Source: Chytridium lagenaria (lineage: Eukaryota; Chytridiomycota; Chytridiomycetes; Chytridiales; Chytridiaceae). Taken from it: a stretch of DNA of 64,000 nucleotides. The first letter of the stretch is position 1, and each line of letters starts with the position of its first letter. The notes under the pieces were generated by a model. It saw only the letters and a list, made by a program, of their open reading frames with translations. It made no database searches and was not told the origin of the DNA. The translations under genes and the position numbers were made by a program. This document shows positions 43,386-55,075 of the stretch, in pieces. The stretch spans positions 1 to 64,000 of the forward strand of contig JAHLKC010000013.1 of NCBI GenBank assembly GCA_025449115.1. The letters run 5' to 3'.

Positions 43386-45100
43386 CTAGTTCTTGAACCA
43401 AGCATCCTCAAAGGCTTTCCAGAGGACAGAGAACATGATACCCTGAAGACCGTTTGTGAGAATCCTAGTTTTGAGACCACGTCCAAAGAGACCAATGACA
43501 CCATCTTTGGCAATGATAGACTTGATAGCCTCGCCTACAATAAAAAGTAAGTTTTAAAGGACGAAGGCGGGGAAATGAAATACCATAAGACACACGGGTT
43601 TCGTGAGTTTGTCTGTAGGTCTTGATGACACGGAGAGAGTTGGAGATGGTGTCAGAGACAAAGGAGGCGGAGAATCCAATGACGGCGGAACGGGCGAGAC
43701 GGAGCTCAAGTTTGTCTTGTTTGGGGATGTACTCGGAGAGGACGTTGTAGGTGGCGAACCCTTTAAAAAAGAATGAATTTTTGAAAATAATGAGAGAGAG
43801 ATGGAAGGGGTGAACTAAGGTATGGATGACTTACAAGGGTAATGACCGACAAAGGTGGCGGCGGCGGTAGCTAATAAGTAAAAGACAAATTTAGATTAAA
43901 GTTTGAATAAATGGATGCAATCAATGACGAAAAGAAAAGTCTTGCATACCTCCAGCGCCGTACCACAAAGATCCCACTCCATGTGCCTTCATCCTTTCAC
44001 GGAGCAATGGCCAGACCAGCACTACCTTGTGTTTGAAGAGTTGTTTTGAGGGTATCAATAGGAGTGAGAACCATACGGAAACTCGCAGCGAACGCGGATG
44101 CCTTTAAAAAAAAGGTTAGCATGTAAAAATAAAAAAACTGGAATTGTCAAGGAAAGGGTATGTAAATAAATAAATCATGACGTCAAATTTGGAATGTTGC
44201 TTAGATAAGCACAATGAGGTTCTGATGAGAGGCTTCTTTCTGTCCCTCCTTCTCGTCTTATTCTGAATTGCATGACGTCGTCGCCAAAGTAAATTTACTG
44301 CCGAGCCTTCAACGGAACGGAGGATAAAGACAAAAGACGGAAGAATAATGCAGCCCTCATAGAACGACGATTATAGAAATACTCACAAAAACGGTTTTCA
44401 CGGTCATGGGAAGAGATTTGGTGAGATCACTGGACTCGAGAAGGGCAAGAGCACCCGCGTTACTCGCAGTGTCTCCAAACCTAGACATAGGGCCTTGAAT
44501 CAATGCAGGAGCGAGACCACGGTAAAATCGAAGCATGCCGCCGTCCTTGTAAAGAACCTTCATGGCGCCGACCATGGTGGATCCGTTCCTGTATTGGTAG
44601 TTCATGACTGTACGCATGGGCTAGAGAACGCAGGTGGTTGGAGTGGATGTGGAGAACCAATGTTGAATAATGCGAAAGGGATGGGTTAGTTAGAGCCAAG
44701 ATGACAGGGTCGGTTAGAGAAAAGTCGATGTCCAGCCGGATGAGATCAAATGAAGTGGGTAACTTACCATCAGTGTCAAGACTTGGACAACCATGGCCGC
44801 AGCACCAGTGACACCTCCGCCGAGAGCTCGGGTGAGGGCCTTGTTTAGATCAAACCTAATAGTGAAGTTGTTGTCCGTGCATGGAACGGAAGACGCAAGA
44901 GGTTAGAATCAAATGCAAGCAAGCGTCCAGATCAGATCAAACGATCCCCATATAACGATATAGAGAAGAGGAGCTCTCTGTTCCAAAAGGAGACGTAGTC
45001 CAGGCAAGCAAACGGATGAACTGACTTACTGGTTCTTTGTCTTTGTAGACTCAGGAGCCGCAACAGTGGTTGTGGTTGTGGTGTGTGTTGTTGAGGACAT
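43386..45100 (-). CDS. Mitochondrial carrier family protein (SLC25 type)
   Basis: Inner-membrane carrier; the substrate is not determined here. Seven exons: 45100-45030, 44855-44768, 44620-44388, 44101-43950, 43870-43835, 43760-43584 and 43534-43386. Stretches: FDLNKALTRALGGGVTGAAA, MRTVMNYQYR, YRGLAPALIQGPMSRFGDTA, VLTPIDTLKTTLQTQG (the P-x-D-x-(L)K carrier signature), FVGHYPWFATYNVLSEY and SNSLRVIKTYRQ. Six membrane spans in three repeats are expected. An N-terminal Thr-rich part could be a presequence. A single-base frame break lies at about 44006 (GSAGLA to LLRERMKAHG). All intron phases are otherwise consistent. It resembles an atypical fungal carrier subgroup rather than citrate or ADP/ATP carriers. 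Confidence 0.82.
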
Positions 45101-45852
45101 TGTTATTGCTCAAGTCGATCGATAGGTGAGGTGAGGGGTCAGGCAGGTATAGATGATGAAGTGCTGATGTTTGATGGATGGTAAGTAAACAGGTTGACCA
45201 ACACTCTCGCACTACTGTTTTACTTTCAAAAATATATTCAATATACCAAGAAGGTCCTTCCTTGCGCGTTGAGAAAGATGCTCACGCTACCAATAGCAAT
45301 AACCAAATCTGATTGGATTTGGTGATGAGTTATCGGAGAGTGTCGGTTTGACCCTCTTCAGTCTGCCGCTCATGTGTAAATTGGAGTTTATGTCCCGGAT
45401 CTTTCCGGCATAATTTATTTATTGAATTTATCAGGCCATCTCCATATAGGTCGCTTATCCATCCATCTGCCGTCTACCTATCACCCTATCTATCAACCCC
45501 GCGTCATTTGAAATATCCATCATCAAACCCCCTCTTTATCAAATATATTCCGTCATTTCAGCAATTCCGTCAAATCTAAGCCATCATTATCAACGTCAAG
45601 GCTCACTTCCCATTCATCCCATTCAACCATTCATTCATCCCGCGTATCCAGCAACTCCATTTTTCCATAAAATGTCCCATCCACATCCCAAACCCATTTA
45701 CCCGCAATGCTCTCCAACGCCACCCCTTCCCGGCAAACCCTGCGACTCACCGCGCACATCGCGTTCAACTATCCCTTGTATATCGTCGGCGTGACAGCCA
45801 AAAATTCGGCTAAACACCCAATGACAAACTTACCACAATCATTTCCAAAGGC
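45101..45852. other. Divergent promoter region
   Basis: Upstream of the carrier (minus) and the HAD gene (plus). From 45470 to 45670 it is C/T- and CATTCATCC-rich. An ATG at 45711 opens a short frame with no homology; it is not called. Confidence 0.5.
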
Positions 45853-46949
45853 ATGACCGTCCCAGCTTCAAGGTGAGCGATGCAACCATGGCCCATCCAT
45901 CCTAATAATACAGTATCAAGGCGTGGTCTTTGACATTGGCGGTGTGGTCGTCCACTCCCCACTCGAAGGTATCCGCAAGTTCGAAAAACGGGTCGGCCTT
46001 CCCGAAAACTATCTAAACGGTTAGTCCAATCCATGCTCCCACCATAAAAATGACACCTTCTTTCAAAAAACAGTCGCAATGTAAGCCCCTCTCTGAATTC
46101 CCAACAATCTCATCCTCTTCCAGCCAGTCCAAAGGAGAACGAGGTGCCTTCCAACGTCTCGAACGTGCCGAACTCTCCCTCCCGATTTTTACACCCACTT
46201 CAGCGCCGAACTCTCAGATCCCATCAACCTTACCCATTACTCTGCCTACGTCGCATCGAAAGGTCGCAAAATGACCATTTCCGCATCCCAAGTACCGAAA
46301 ATTGACGGAAAGGCTTTATTCACGGCGATGATGAAGGAATCGGAAACCATTGATCAAGTGGTGTTGGATGCGATTAAAAAATCAGAGGTAAGGCTGAATT
46401 TTGATTGATATGTTGACGTTGGATGCAGCTTCGGGAAAGTATAAGCTTGCAGCGCTTACCAACAATTTCCAGTATTCGAGCGATCCTGCTGATCCTGTGG
46501 GTCAACCACCGGTGAACATGATATCATCGTTATTTGATCATTACATTGAGAGTTCGGTGGTAGGTTTAAGGAAACCTGATCCGAAATTCTTTTTGCATGC
46601 TTGTGAAATCCTTCATGTTGACGCGAGTGAGGTGGTGTTTTTGGATGACATTGGAATGTAAGCGTTCTTATTGTTTCCCCCATCTTCTTCTTTACTTTTG
46701 CGTCAAGCTATCGTCTTTAATTTTGATTTGACGATTTATCTCCCCTATATCGCCTGAACCATTTAACTCTGTTTTTTTAGCAACCTCAAATCAGCCAAAG
46801 ACCTCGGCATGACAACAATACGTAAAGCAACCGCCCCTCTTATTTTCTAACGTGCTCTTTCAGGCGTCCACGTAGGTCGAACCCGTGAAGCAATCCAACA
46901 ACTCGAAAAGATTATTGGTCTACCGCTTCTATCCGGCTCCAAGCTTTAA
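45853..46949 (+). CDS. HAD-superfamily hydrolase, epoxide-hydrolase-N/ACAD10-like
   Basis: Predicted phosphatase-like hydrolase. Exons: 45853-45882 (tentative), 45914-46019, 46074-46080 (7-nt microexon), 46124-46387, 46429-46657, 46781-46821 and 46864-46949. Motif I is VVFDIGGVVVHSP, with the nucleophile Asp but Gly-Gly after it as in the EPHX2/ACAD10 N-domain group. Then KGERGAFQRLERAELS, DFYTHFSAELSDPIN, KLAALTNNFQ (motif II), VGLRKPDPKFFLHACEIL (motif III Lys) and VVFLDDIGINLKSAKDLGM (motif IV). Single bases seem missing at 45877-45882, at the CCC run 46181-46183 and in the A run 46374-46381. Allowing for them restores intron phases. The start codon is uncertain. Confidence 0.82.
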
Positions 46950-47619
46950 GAACATTATACTGAATGTAGAGTGAAGGATCTGTCACGTTGGGTGCAATGT
47001 GAGGAGTCGGCTATGTGGGCTTGTATATGAGATATTTTCATTCCCTCACACACTTTTACACATTAAAAACAACCTTACCTTTTTTAATATTTAGTCGATT
47101 ATTGTCGTTAGGATGTTTTGTTGCTGGTCTTTATTCTAAAAAAAAGAGGTTGCCTTCCAAAAGATACAAGATAAACTTTTAGATTTTTAAAATGGGAGAC
47201 GACAGATACCACATTGATGAATTTTTTTGGGATTATGGTCTTGATTTTTTGGGATGATAGACCATATCGTTAAGCTGAACATATTTATGAGGCGAATGCA
47301 AAAAAGCAAAGGAATGAAAGATCGAATTGCATTTTCATCATTTCTCCTTAATGTCATTGGAGTCCCCCCTTTCGTGTTGTTTTATAAAGATAGTTAAACG
47401 GAAACGTCCCGAGATTGGCGGATACGAATAATGATGAAATCTGTGAAAGCCATTATGAAACAGCGTGATAAAGTAGACTGCGTATATGCGGATGATAAGG
47501 CTGAAAGAATATGTAGATGAAATACAAAGTTTGAGCGAAAAAGTTGGGAGGTACTTCGTGGGAATATGTATTCTTGCATACCGCACTCTGAACTTGCTCT
47601 CTTTTTTTTTTTTATTGCA
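46950..47619. other. Intergenic region
   Basis: 3' flanks of the HAD gene (plus) and mannosyltransferase gene (minus); no gene. Confidence 0.5.
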
Positions 47620-47770
47620 GCTAGAAATATTTCAAATGAAGAATATTATGGCTCTTCTTTTTGCTGTCATATTGAAGATAGAAATATTTCAAATAAAGAA
47701 TACTATGGCTTTTTTTTTTGCCGTGATATAGTGAAGCTAGAAATATTTCAAATAAAGAATACTATGTTAT
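47620..47770. repeat. Minisatellite, 57-59-bp unit
   Basis: Three units start with AGAAATATTTCAAAT at 47623, 47680 and 47739. Each continues (G/A)AAGAATA(T/C)TATG and a T-run. A loose fourth piece (AAATATTTCAAATAAA) lies near 47844. It falls in the 3' flank of the mannosyltransferase gene. Confidence 0.8.
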
Positions 47771-47941
47771 TTGTGAGAATATGTATTTGTGCTTAGAAAA
47801 AAAAAATAACAAGATCAGAGTAGAGTGAGATAATTGAAGCAACAAATATTTCAAATAAATAAATACAGGGTGGGTGTTCAGGGGGGGGTGTTCATTAGAA
47901 TGATGTTGTAAAGAAAGTAAAAAAAAAAAAAAGACATTTTT

Positions 47942-49741
47942 CTACACTTGTAATGGCATCCAACCCTGCTTTGACCGACGCTCCAAATAAACAAACTTGA
48001 GAATCCTTACAAACATCACCACCAACCCCACCAACGCCACCCCACCCACCACCCATCCCCAACCTCCCACCCGACTCGTCTTTCCCTCGCCTTGAGGTAA
48101 AATACCATACACCATTTCCGGAAACCCAGGAAACGCATCGTTGATATCAACCACCTCTGTTTCCCGTGTAGGCATCAAAGGGTCTAGGTTCACATTAATG
48201 TCCATACACATGGATGGTTCCCAATGAATCGTCGCCTTGTATCCTAAAGTGTTCCCATAGGCCATGGGTAACCCCGACTCCGCATCGATGGGTGCCGGAT
48301 CGAGGGGTCGATCGTCACGATGCCGATACCAGGCGGGTAAGGATTGATTGAATTTAGGGATATACCGTTTAATGTACTTGATGGGGAGTTGGTCCAACGA
48401 AAAAAGATGAGGATCAAGGGATTTCACGAGGTTCAGGTGAGCGAAAAAGACGTTTCCGGATGGATCGTGTTGCATCATGGCGACCCCGCAGAAATAGGTG
48501 GAACCGCTACCGGATGAACGGTAGAATCCGCCGGGAGTTAACCAGTGTTGGATGAAATGGGTGGGGGTGTTGGTGGCGCGCCATACGAAACGGAAGAGAT
48601 CTTTGTCGCCGTAGAGGAAATTGTGCCATTTGCGGATTTCGGTGTTGCGGTTGAGGTACCAGTTGAGCATGATGGCTTTCCAGGATCGACGCTTGTTGAC
48701 AACCATCATACCACTTTCCTATAAACGTGAAAACGGTGAGCAAACAAAAAGGGAGGGAATGATTTAATAATGCTTTTCTTAATTACCTGTTCCCATTCAT
48801 CGACACAGGATAGGCCCCTTTAATTAATAAAATAAAAGTCAGTAAGAAACGATTAACGAAAAACTAAGAAAAACAACGAGAAGAAAACAACCAAAATCTC
48901 TTACATCCACTTCCAAACGGGATTTTCAGTTCTAGTCTTCCAATAATCTGGCCAAAACAAATCTCCTCCAGTCTTGTATTCAGGCATCTCAAACAACAGC
49001 TCTGGATTTTGCAACGGCACAACATCCACGTCGAGCATGACCACTTCTTCGAACCGTGAATTGGCAAGGGAAGACATCTTGATATGATACCCAGATTTAT
49101 CAGAACCTCTTGCAAGGCCCACAAAGTTTTTCGGATCGTCGGCCAGCCTCACGGTGATTGACTGGTCTCCTTGAGACATGGCGGTAAGTTCGTGAATGAC
49201 GTTATCGGAAAGTTCGCCGTTGAATGCCCAGACCTCGATTGGAAGGAAGCAGCGAGTTTTGCGGATATAGTGTAAGGCGAGACGAAAAAAGTCCATCTGA
49301 GAATCTCTTCCCATGTTGATGACGATACCTCTGCCAGAGAAACCTGGCGAGCCTCTTGAAATGAGAGTGTCGTTGGCAGTCTCAAACGAATAATTCCGAG
49401 GGAATTCTGTGGACACCCACTGTTGCCAGTCTTCACGATGTTCCCGAATGTCATTATTGCTCCATCCCCCATAGAATTTCCAGTCATTGTAGTAGTTGTT
49501 GCTTTTGGAGCATGGTGAAACGGCAAAGGTGGGAATGCTGGTATGGTGTTGATTTGGGTATTGGTATGATTTCTAGGCAAACGTGGCAAAGAGTCTTGAG
49601 GGTATGGTGATGCGCTGTTGTCTTGGGTTGGAGTAACGCTCCACTCCATCGTTATCAAGACTATGCCAGGCACACAAGAGTGATAGTCCCCGTCAACTTG
49701 ACATGCTGCATCCAGCGAGGTGTTGCGGAAGTGGTTAACAT
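47942..49741 (-). CDS. MNN1-family alpha-mannosyltransferase (GT71 type)
   Basis: Golgi glycosyltransferase adding mannose to N- or O-glycans of secreted and wall proteins (family knowledge). Exons: 49741-48905, 48817-48787 and 48718-47942. Near the N-terminus VKLTGTITLVCLA continues as IVLITMEWSV, a type II membrane anchor, after one missing base at about 49664-49667. The catalytic part has NDWKFYGGWSNNDIREHRED, SGRGIVINMG, LPIEVWAFNGELSD, VVMLDVDVVPL (DxD metal site), DLFWPDYW and ESGMMVVNKRRSW. A second frame break lies in the Thr/Pro stalk at about 49490-49560. Unusually, a second hydrophobic stretch (GWVVGGVALVGLVVMFV) lies near the C-terminus and is followed by RRSKQGWMPLQV, so the protein may span the membrane twice. 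Confidence 0.82.
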
Positions 49742-51024
49742 GGTTGACGACTGCTGATGACACTGTTTCTGTTGGTTAGTCACCGTTGAGGATGTTGGGG
49801 ATGCTGCTACCTCCAGTATATATATATGCAGATCTAGTACTGATCCGTAAACGCAAGACAACAACAGGTCTTTGACGTGAACACAGAAGAGGACAAGGCG
49901 CTACTTATTACCGTTTCAACACATAAATAAATATTACTAGTATTTTTTTAAGGGGGGAATATTTATTTTATTCTATTTTTACTTTTATTAGGAAATAATA
50001 AAGTTATGTGCTGGTGTGATGTGGTACAAGCAAGGACAGGCACAAACTTCAGGGGAGAGGACTGACACCCACTCACTGGCTTGTGTCCAGTAATATTATT
50101 CTTATTTTATTTTATTTTATTTTATGGCAACTAATGATATCCAAGACCAAGCCTGCAAGAGGCTGGTATTTACTATTTGAGAAAAAAATATTCATCATTA
50201 TATATTGTGAGATATCATCGAGAGGGAAATTGCTGCAGGTCGATCCCAAGAAAAAAGGGTCATCAAACAACTTTGAATTAATTATTATTGCATTAAAATA
50301 ATATATCACTCTATACATTATTTCATTATATATACATTTGTATTTGTAGGTATAGGCTCTATTAGACTATTACATAAAATAAAGAGTTGCATCATATTTA
50401 TTATAAATACCATCTTTTGATTACTTGTAGACTGTATAGATAATGATTTGAATGAATATTTATGGTAAATATGTGTGATCTTCCTTGGGATATTCCTATA
50501 CAGAAAGTAGATCTGCAAATAATTCTAATAATTATTCATTTTTTATTATTCAAGAATTGTCTTACTTTGTTTAGTAAAAGGAGACACGACACACACACAC
50601 ACACCCCCTCCTTGTGTCCTTGACCGACTTGACACCTGCATAAGGTAAATAAATAAATAAAATTAAATAAAAATAAATAAATAATTGAATGCGCCTACCT
50701 TGGGCTCTTGGCTCCTTGGTTTCCAACTATTCTATTTTGCCTTTTTCTCTATTAATTAATTAAATATTATTATTCAATATTAGTAAGTAAATACTGCCCC
50801 CTTGTGCCATGTTTGCGCCAAACTATTTTTGAGAAAATTCATAAAATATTTATTTATTTATTTATTTATAAAGTTTATGCTCGTTTCATGGATTATTTTC
50901 GTTATCTGAATATCTTGTGCAAATGAGTATTTATCTGTTCAAAAGTAGGGACAAGGGACAGCACACGACAACGCATTCTGATGGTGATCCTGTTCTAAAG
51001 AGAATTCTTTATGCGCCAAGGTTT
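49742..51024. other. AT-rich gene-free region
   Basis: No gene. Contains TTTTA tandem runs near 50100-50124, an AC microsatellite at 50588-50603 and AAATAAAT arrays at 50646-50686. It includes the promoter of the mannosyltransferase gene. Confidence 0.55.
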
Positions 51025-51264
51025 TTATTCCCTTACCAAGTTACCCACGGTCGTAACTGAAAATGGCGTCTCATCTGCAGTGTGTAGTAAATGATATGGA
51101 CTTCGTAAAAAGATATATGGATTGCAGTTTTCATAAACAGCTTTCTCTCTTGTGTGCAAGCGAATCGTATCTCTCAATACCATCGGCCATACATGGTTTG
51201 GAATTTTAATGTTTGCTGTCAAACTTTTCGTCCGGTCCACCAACTCCATCTCCATCCCCTTCAC
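51025..51264 (-). pseudogene. Possible Copia integrase C-terminal remnant
   Basis: An 80-codon open frame reads VDRTKSLTANIKIPNHVWP then RDTIRLHTREK. It is weakly like the V-x-R-T-(K/R)-S-L..LP..LWP..(V)..A..L-H-N-R-x-P block after the Copia integrase core. No other element part is found beside it. Low confidence. Confidence 0.25.
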
Positions 51265-51863
51265 CTCAAGAGCTGGCCTTTAAAAAATGAAGGAGGCTGC
51301 ATATCTGGTTTTAAAGCTCTGCTTTGATCAGAATTTCGAATTACAGGTTTTTACCGGGTCTTTTGAATTTTACCTGGTCGTTTGAAAACCACATCATTAC
51401 TGTTCAAATTGAAATGTTGAATGTCTTGTCGCCAGATACTCTACCACTACTAGCAAGTAAAGTCCATTCCAAGCTGACCGATCGACTTCGTACAAAAAGC
51501 AAAATGTAACTCTATGGCTTCTCGCCGTCATTGCTTGCACAGGTGTAAAGTATAATTTCGCATTACATGCTTAAGTGAGGAGTTTAGCACTTTTTTTTTT
51601 GGCGTTTGAAAACGATATTGGGTGCCGGTTCGCCGACAAATTCTCGTGAAGCGCAACACTCTTTGCCATACTGAGTTTATCGCGACTGTCGGTTATAAGG
51701 GCCGCATACAGGACCAAGGTCATCTTGATTAAAAAAAAATACAAAAAAAAAAACAAAAAAAACAAACATTAGAACATTTATTAAATATATACACGACAGG
51801 TCCCACATCCAACAAAACAAAAGTATCATCGTAAGAACGCAATCCGCTCCAACCCATCAAGTT
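51265..51863. other. Spacer
   Basis: No gene; A/T runs at 51591-51600 and 51730-51763. The right end is the 3' flank of the following minus-strand gene. Confidence 0.5.
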
Positions 51864-53240
51864 CTAAACTAATTCTTTCACGCGATCCAAAAACCCGGGA
51901 TTGATCACTACATTCTGCACCTCCCCAACAACCGAACAACAAACCGCCGCAGGATCCCCAGACGCCGTCAACAACCCACACCAATACTCATTCCCCGGAT
52001 AACTATTCGAGTCCCAAGCATACGTTGCAACCAACAACCAAGTCTTGTCTTTTGGAGGTTCCTCCAAAACATCGGCAGGGTCACGCTTAGAGAACCGTAT
52101 ACCAATATCGCTTTCAAGGCCTTTGAAAGTTTCGCCATGTTTCACACCCCCACAACTATCGACATCAATCCACGAGAAATCTACAACACCAACGTGTGAA
52201 AGGGGATGGGTTTTAAGGGGTTCAGCAAAAGCTTCAACGTAAAGGTATGGTTGGATAGGAGCTATTTGCCACACTCCAAGCCCAAGTCCAACAACATGGA
52301 TATACGCGACAACCGAACGGTCAGGTGTTGAAACGTCCACGGCTCTCGCATTAGCCTCAAGGAGGAGCGTAGTGGCTGTGAGAGCGATCCGACGTTTATA
52401 CGCATCCACGTTGAATAACGGTGCTAAAGGTGTCCGACTTAGAGGCACAAACCGGCCTTTCACCGTACAAGCCACGGCTTCATCGTAAGTTGGAAAGAAG
52501 CAATGTCCCGACATGGATCTCTCCCCAAAAAGGGTGGCAAAGAGGCTTAATCGTTCAGCTTGAACGGGATGATGAAGGAGACCGTCTACCCCATATCCGT
52601 TTTCAACTGTGGACAGATGGGGCGTCACAACGAGGTATTCATATTCCATCTTGCCTTCTTTTTCAAAACGGGGGCCAACGAGGGCGAGGTATATTCCGGA
52701 TTCTACAAACGTGCCAAGAGGTCCGACTTTGCCACTGTTGTAACGACCTCCAGAGTTGATGAAAATGGTTGAGGATGATACACCGATGAGGGAAGAGATT
52801 TGCATCTCATGGTAGGAGAGGTTGGGACCAAGACGGATAGGTGCCTCTGGGCGTTCATGGTCTGTTCCAACCATGTTCCAGGGGAGGGATTGAGGACGGG
52901 CATTTGGAGAAAGTAGGGTGACATCATTTACCCCGAAGAACGCAAAAGGACGATCACGGATGAGATGTTTGATAAAGTCAGATACTGTTAATGGTTTGTA
53001 GAACTTTTTCTCGACGGACGTGCCGTAAAGGATCTTATGTTCGAGAAATTTCGGGATGAGTTGGAGAACGGATTGATGCGCGATGATGCGGGTGGAAGTG
53101 ATGCATTCTGAAGCTTTTTGGGGGTTATTTTCCGCAAGGGTCTTGAGCGGAGAGTGGTTAAAATGAGGGCCGTGGAGGGGGTGATCTGTGAACTGTGCGA
53201 GGAATCGTTTGCTATTGTCCAAAACTTCAAGCAATGACAT
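51864..53240 (-). CDS. Conserved protein of unknown function, possibly DUF4804
   Basis: Intact single-exon gene of 458 codons with an ATG at 53240, one of the few long unbroken frames in the window. No signal peptide or membrane helix. Conspicuous stretches are FINSGGRYNSGKVGPLGTF, GIYLALVGPRFEKEGKMEYE, HCFFPTYDEAV and LLVATYAWDSNSYPGNEYW. The Ser-Gly-Gly-Arg block followed by G-x-Y-x-(A/G)-L-V-G-x-R-F-E-x..M-E-Y reminds me of the DUF4804 family, known mainly from bacteria, amoebae and some fungi. This is recall, not a search. If right, the patchy distribution would suggest past transfer. It shares a 168-bp divergent promoter with the next gene. Confidence 0.8.
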   Translation of the reverse strand: MSLLEVLDNSKRFLAQFTDHPLHGPHFNHSPLKTLAENNPQKASECITSTRIIAHQSVLQLIPKFLEHKILYGTSVEKKFYKPLTVSDFIKHLIRDRPFAFFGVNDVTLLSPNARPQSLPWNMVGTDHERPEAPIRLGPNLSYHEMQISSLIGVSSSTIFINSGGRYNSGKVGPLGTFVESGIYLALVGPRFEKEGKMEYEYLVVTPHLSTVENGYGVDGLLHHPVQAERLSLFATLFGERSMSGHCFFPTYDEAVACTVKGRFVPLSRTPLAPLFNVDAYKRRIALTATTLLLEANARAVDVSTPDRSVVAYIHVVGLGLGVWQIAPIQPYLYVEAFAEPLKTHPLSHVGVVDFSWIDVDSCGGVKHGETFKGLESDIGIRFSKRDPADVLEEPPKDKTWLLVATYAWDSNSYPGNEYWCGLLTASGDPAAVCCSVVGEVQNVVINPGFLDRVKELV

Positions 53241-53408
53241 TTTTCCATCAGAAATTTCACATGTTGATTACGCTGTTTTCCTTATCACATCAGCTGGAAC
53301 TTGGGACCTCGGGAGACATCATCGTAAGCTCCTCCTCCTCTTTCTCCTCTTTCTAGTTTTTTCCCCTTTCCCCCCCTTCATTTTGGTTTGAGACTGCAGA
53401 GGAGACTC

Positions 53409-54843
53409 ATGGCTGAACAAAGCGAAACCTCACGGTCACCATCAAGTCACCCAACCCCAGACTCTCCAACGCTCGCCGATATCCTAGAGTACTACGTGGA
53501 AGCAGACGATGATGATTTGCACGACGAACCAAAGAGCCGTGACGATACCAAGGCTTCACTCCATCCACCTTCACTCAAGACCGCAACAGAGGCTTCATCA
53601 CTCCAAACTTCACCTCAGAGGCCTTGATCGCCTCAGCTCGCTCAATCCTTCGTTCAAAACCTCCCCCCATCGACACAGGCATGGCCCGCATCCATCTCAT
53701 CGACTCCGAGGTCCCGTGCATCAAGACGATGGCAAGAGCGACACCAACGACCGTTGCGTGCAAGCCGTGTTGAAACGAATCCATGATTCAAAGGAGAACG
53801 TGTTGACGACAAATGAATCTTTTATTGCTGTTGCGCCACCGTGTCCGCAGTTCATTGATACCATATCACCACCTCAGTCATGGGACGCTGTCGGTTCCTT
53901 AGAGTCTCCATACTCAAGTAGAGAAGTCATTGCCGAAACGCCAACTCCAAGACCACGACCCCACCCCGTCCCAACGCTTCCACCCGAAGTTCCAGAAAAA
54001 AGATCCACCAAGCACGGACAACCATGATCTTATGCTTAAATGCATCAAAAGCGTTACTTCAAGCTCTGCTCAAGTTGTCCGCGCACCTAAATCCGATGAT
54101 GACTCCAATATCTATCCAGCCGTCGTTGCTCCTCTCCCCACTCCATTCCACGAAACCATAACGGCAGAAACACGACCGTGAACGAGCCCTCCATGTCATC
54201 ATCAACCAGCACATTCTCAAACGACTCATACCGTCTTTTCCCAACCCGTCCAACCTCCTACTCCACCTCTTCAACCTCCTCTGAACCCCGTCACTTCCCC
54301 AACTCCCTCCTCACCTTCTTCTCCACCCTCTCAGACCCTCCCCCAACACCCTCCGACGCCCCATTCATCGCCGTCGCCGCGTCCACCCAACCATCCACAA
54401 TCAACAATGACGTCAAACCCCTTCCACGTCTTCCGACGCGTCAGACATCCCGTTCAAGTCTTGACGCGGGTCCACGGACCGCCCCGTCGACGCGAACAAA
54501 CTCGTCATGGATGTCTGAACCAAAGACGTTGACGCATGTGTCGCCTTTGACACCAACGTCGGCTTTGACGTCGGTGTCGGCGCCAACAGAGCTTTCGAGT
54601 AGGACTGAGGATAAGGGTTTTGAAGGAGGAAGGAGGGGAAGGGACCGATTTCTGTGCATGCGCCGTTTTCGCGTGGGATTGGTTTCATCAAGTGGAAGAA
54701 ATCAAAGTATGGTTGATGGGATGGTGGGTGGGAGGCTTTTGAAGGGAGGAAGGAGGGCTGTTCAATTGGTCTCATCAAGTGAAGAAAATCAAAGTATGGT
54801 TGATGGGAGGGTGAGCGGGGTTAACCTGTTTTTTTCGTCTTGA
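53409..54843 (+). CDS. Disordered Ser/Pro/Thr-rich protein, frame-broken
   Basis: Not recognised. ATG 53409 follows a pyrimidine-rich stretch ending CTGCAG, so an upstream non-coding exon is possible. It reads MAEQSETSRSPSSHPTPD and LADILEYYVEADDDD. After one missing base near 53551 the sense continues in another frame (FITPNFTSEALIASARSI, GMARIHLIDSEVPCI). It then goes on through KSDTNDRCVQAVLKRIHD, LMLKCIKSVTSSSAQ and a Ser/Thr-rich end with KPLPRLPTRQTSRSS, using at least four frame changes in all. A duplicated SSS-x(2-3)-NQSMVDG motif lies at 54684-54815. Looks like a cytosolic regulatory or scaffold protein, but this is only composition. TGA/TAA near 54841. Confidence 0.5.
54684..54815. 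repeat. Direct repeat of about 40 bp
   Basis: TCATCAAGTGGAAGAAATCA and its continuation AAGTATGGTTGATGGGA recur about 85 bp later with a single shift in an A run. Confidence 0.8.
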
Positions 54844-55075
54844 AACCGTATTTTTTTGCTGCAAGTGTTTTTGTATTTTGTAGATGATGTATATTAAAGG
54901 CATTAAAAGTAGATCATGTTGAGGTCTAAAGTACTGAGCCTCCTTACTACAAGGAAGTGAAGCCTCACAGGCAATCAAAAAAGGAAGAACAAATGTTCGA
55001 AAATAACCATCATATCAACAAGAGGAAATTCTAAAAGAAGGGGATAAATGGATAACATTAAAATAATGAAAAAAC

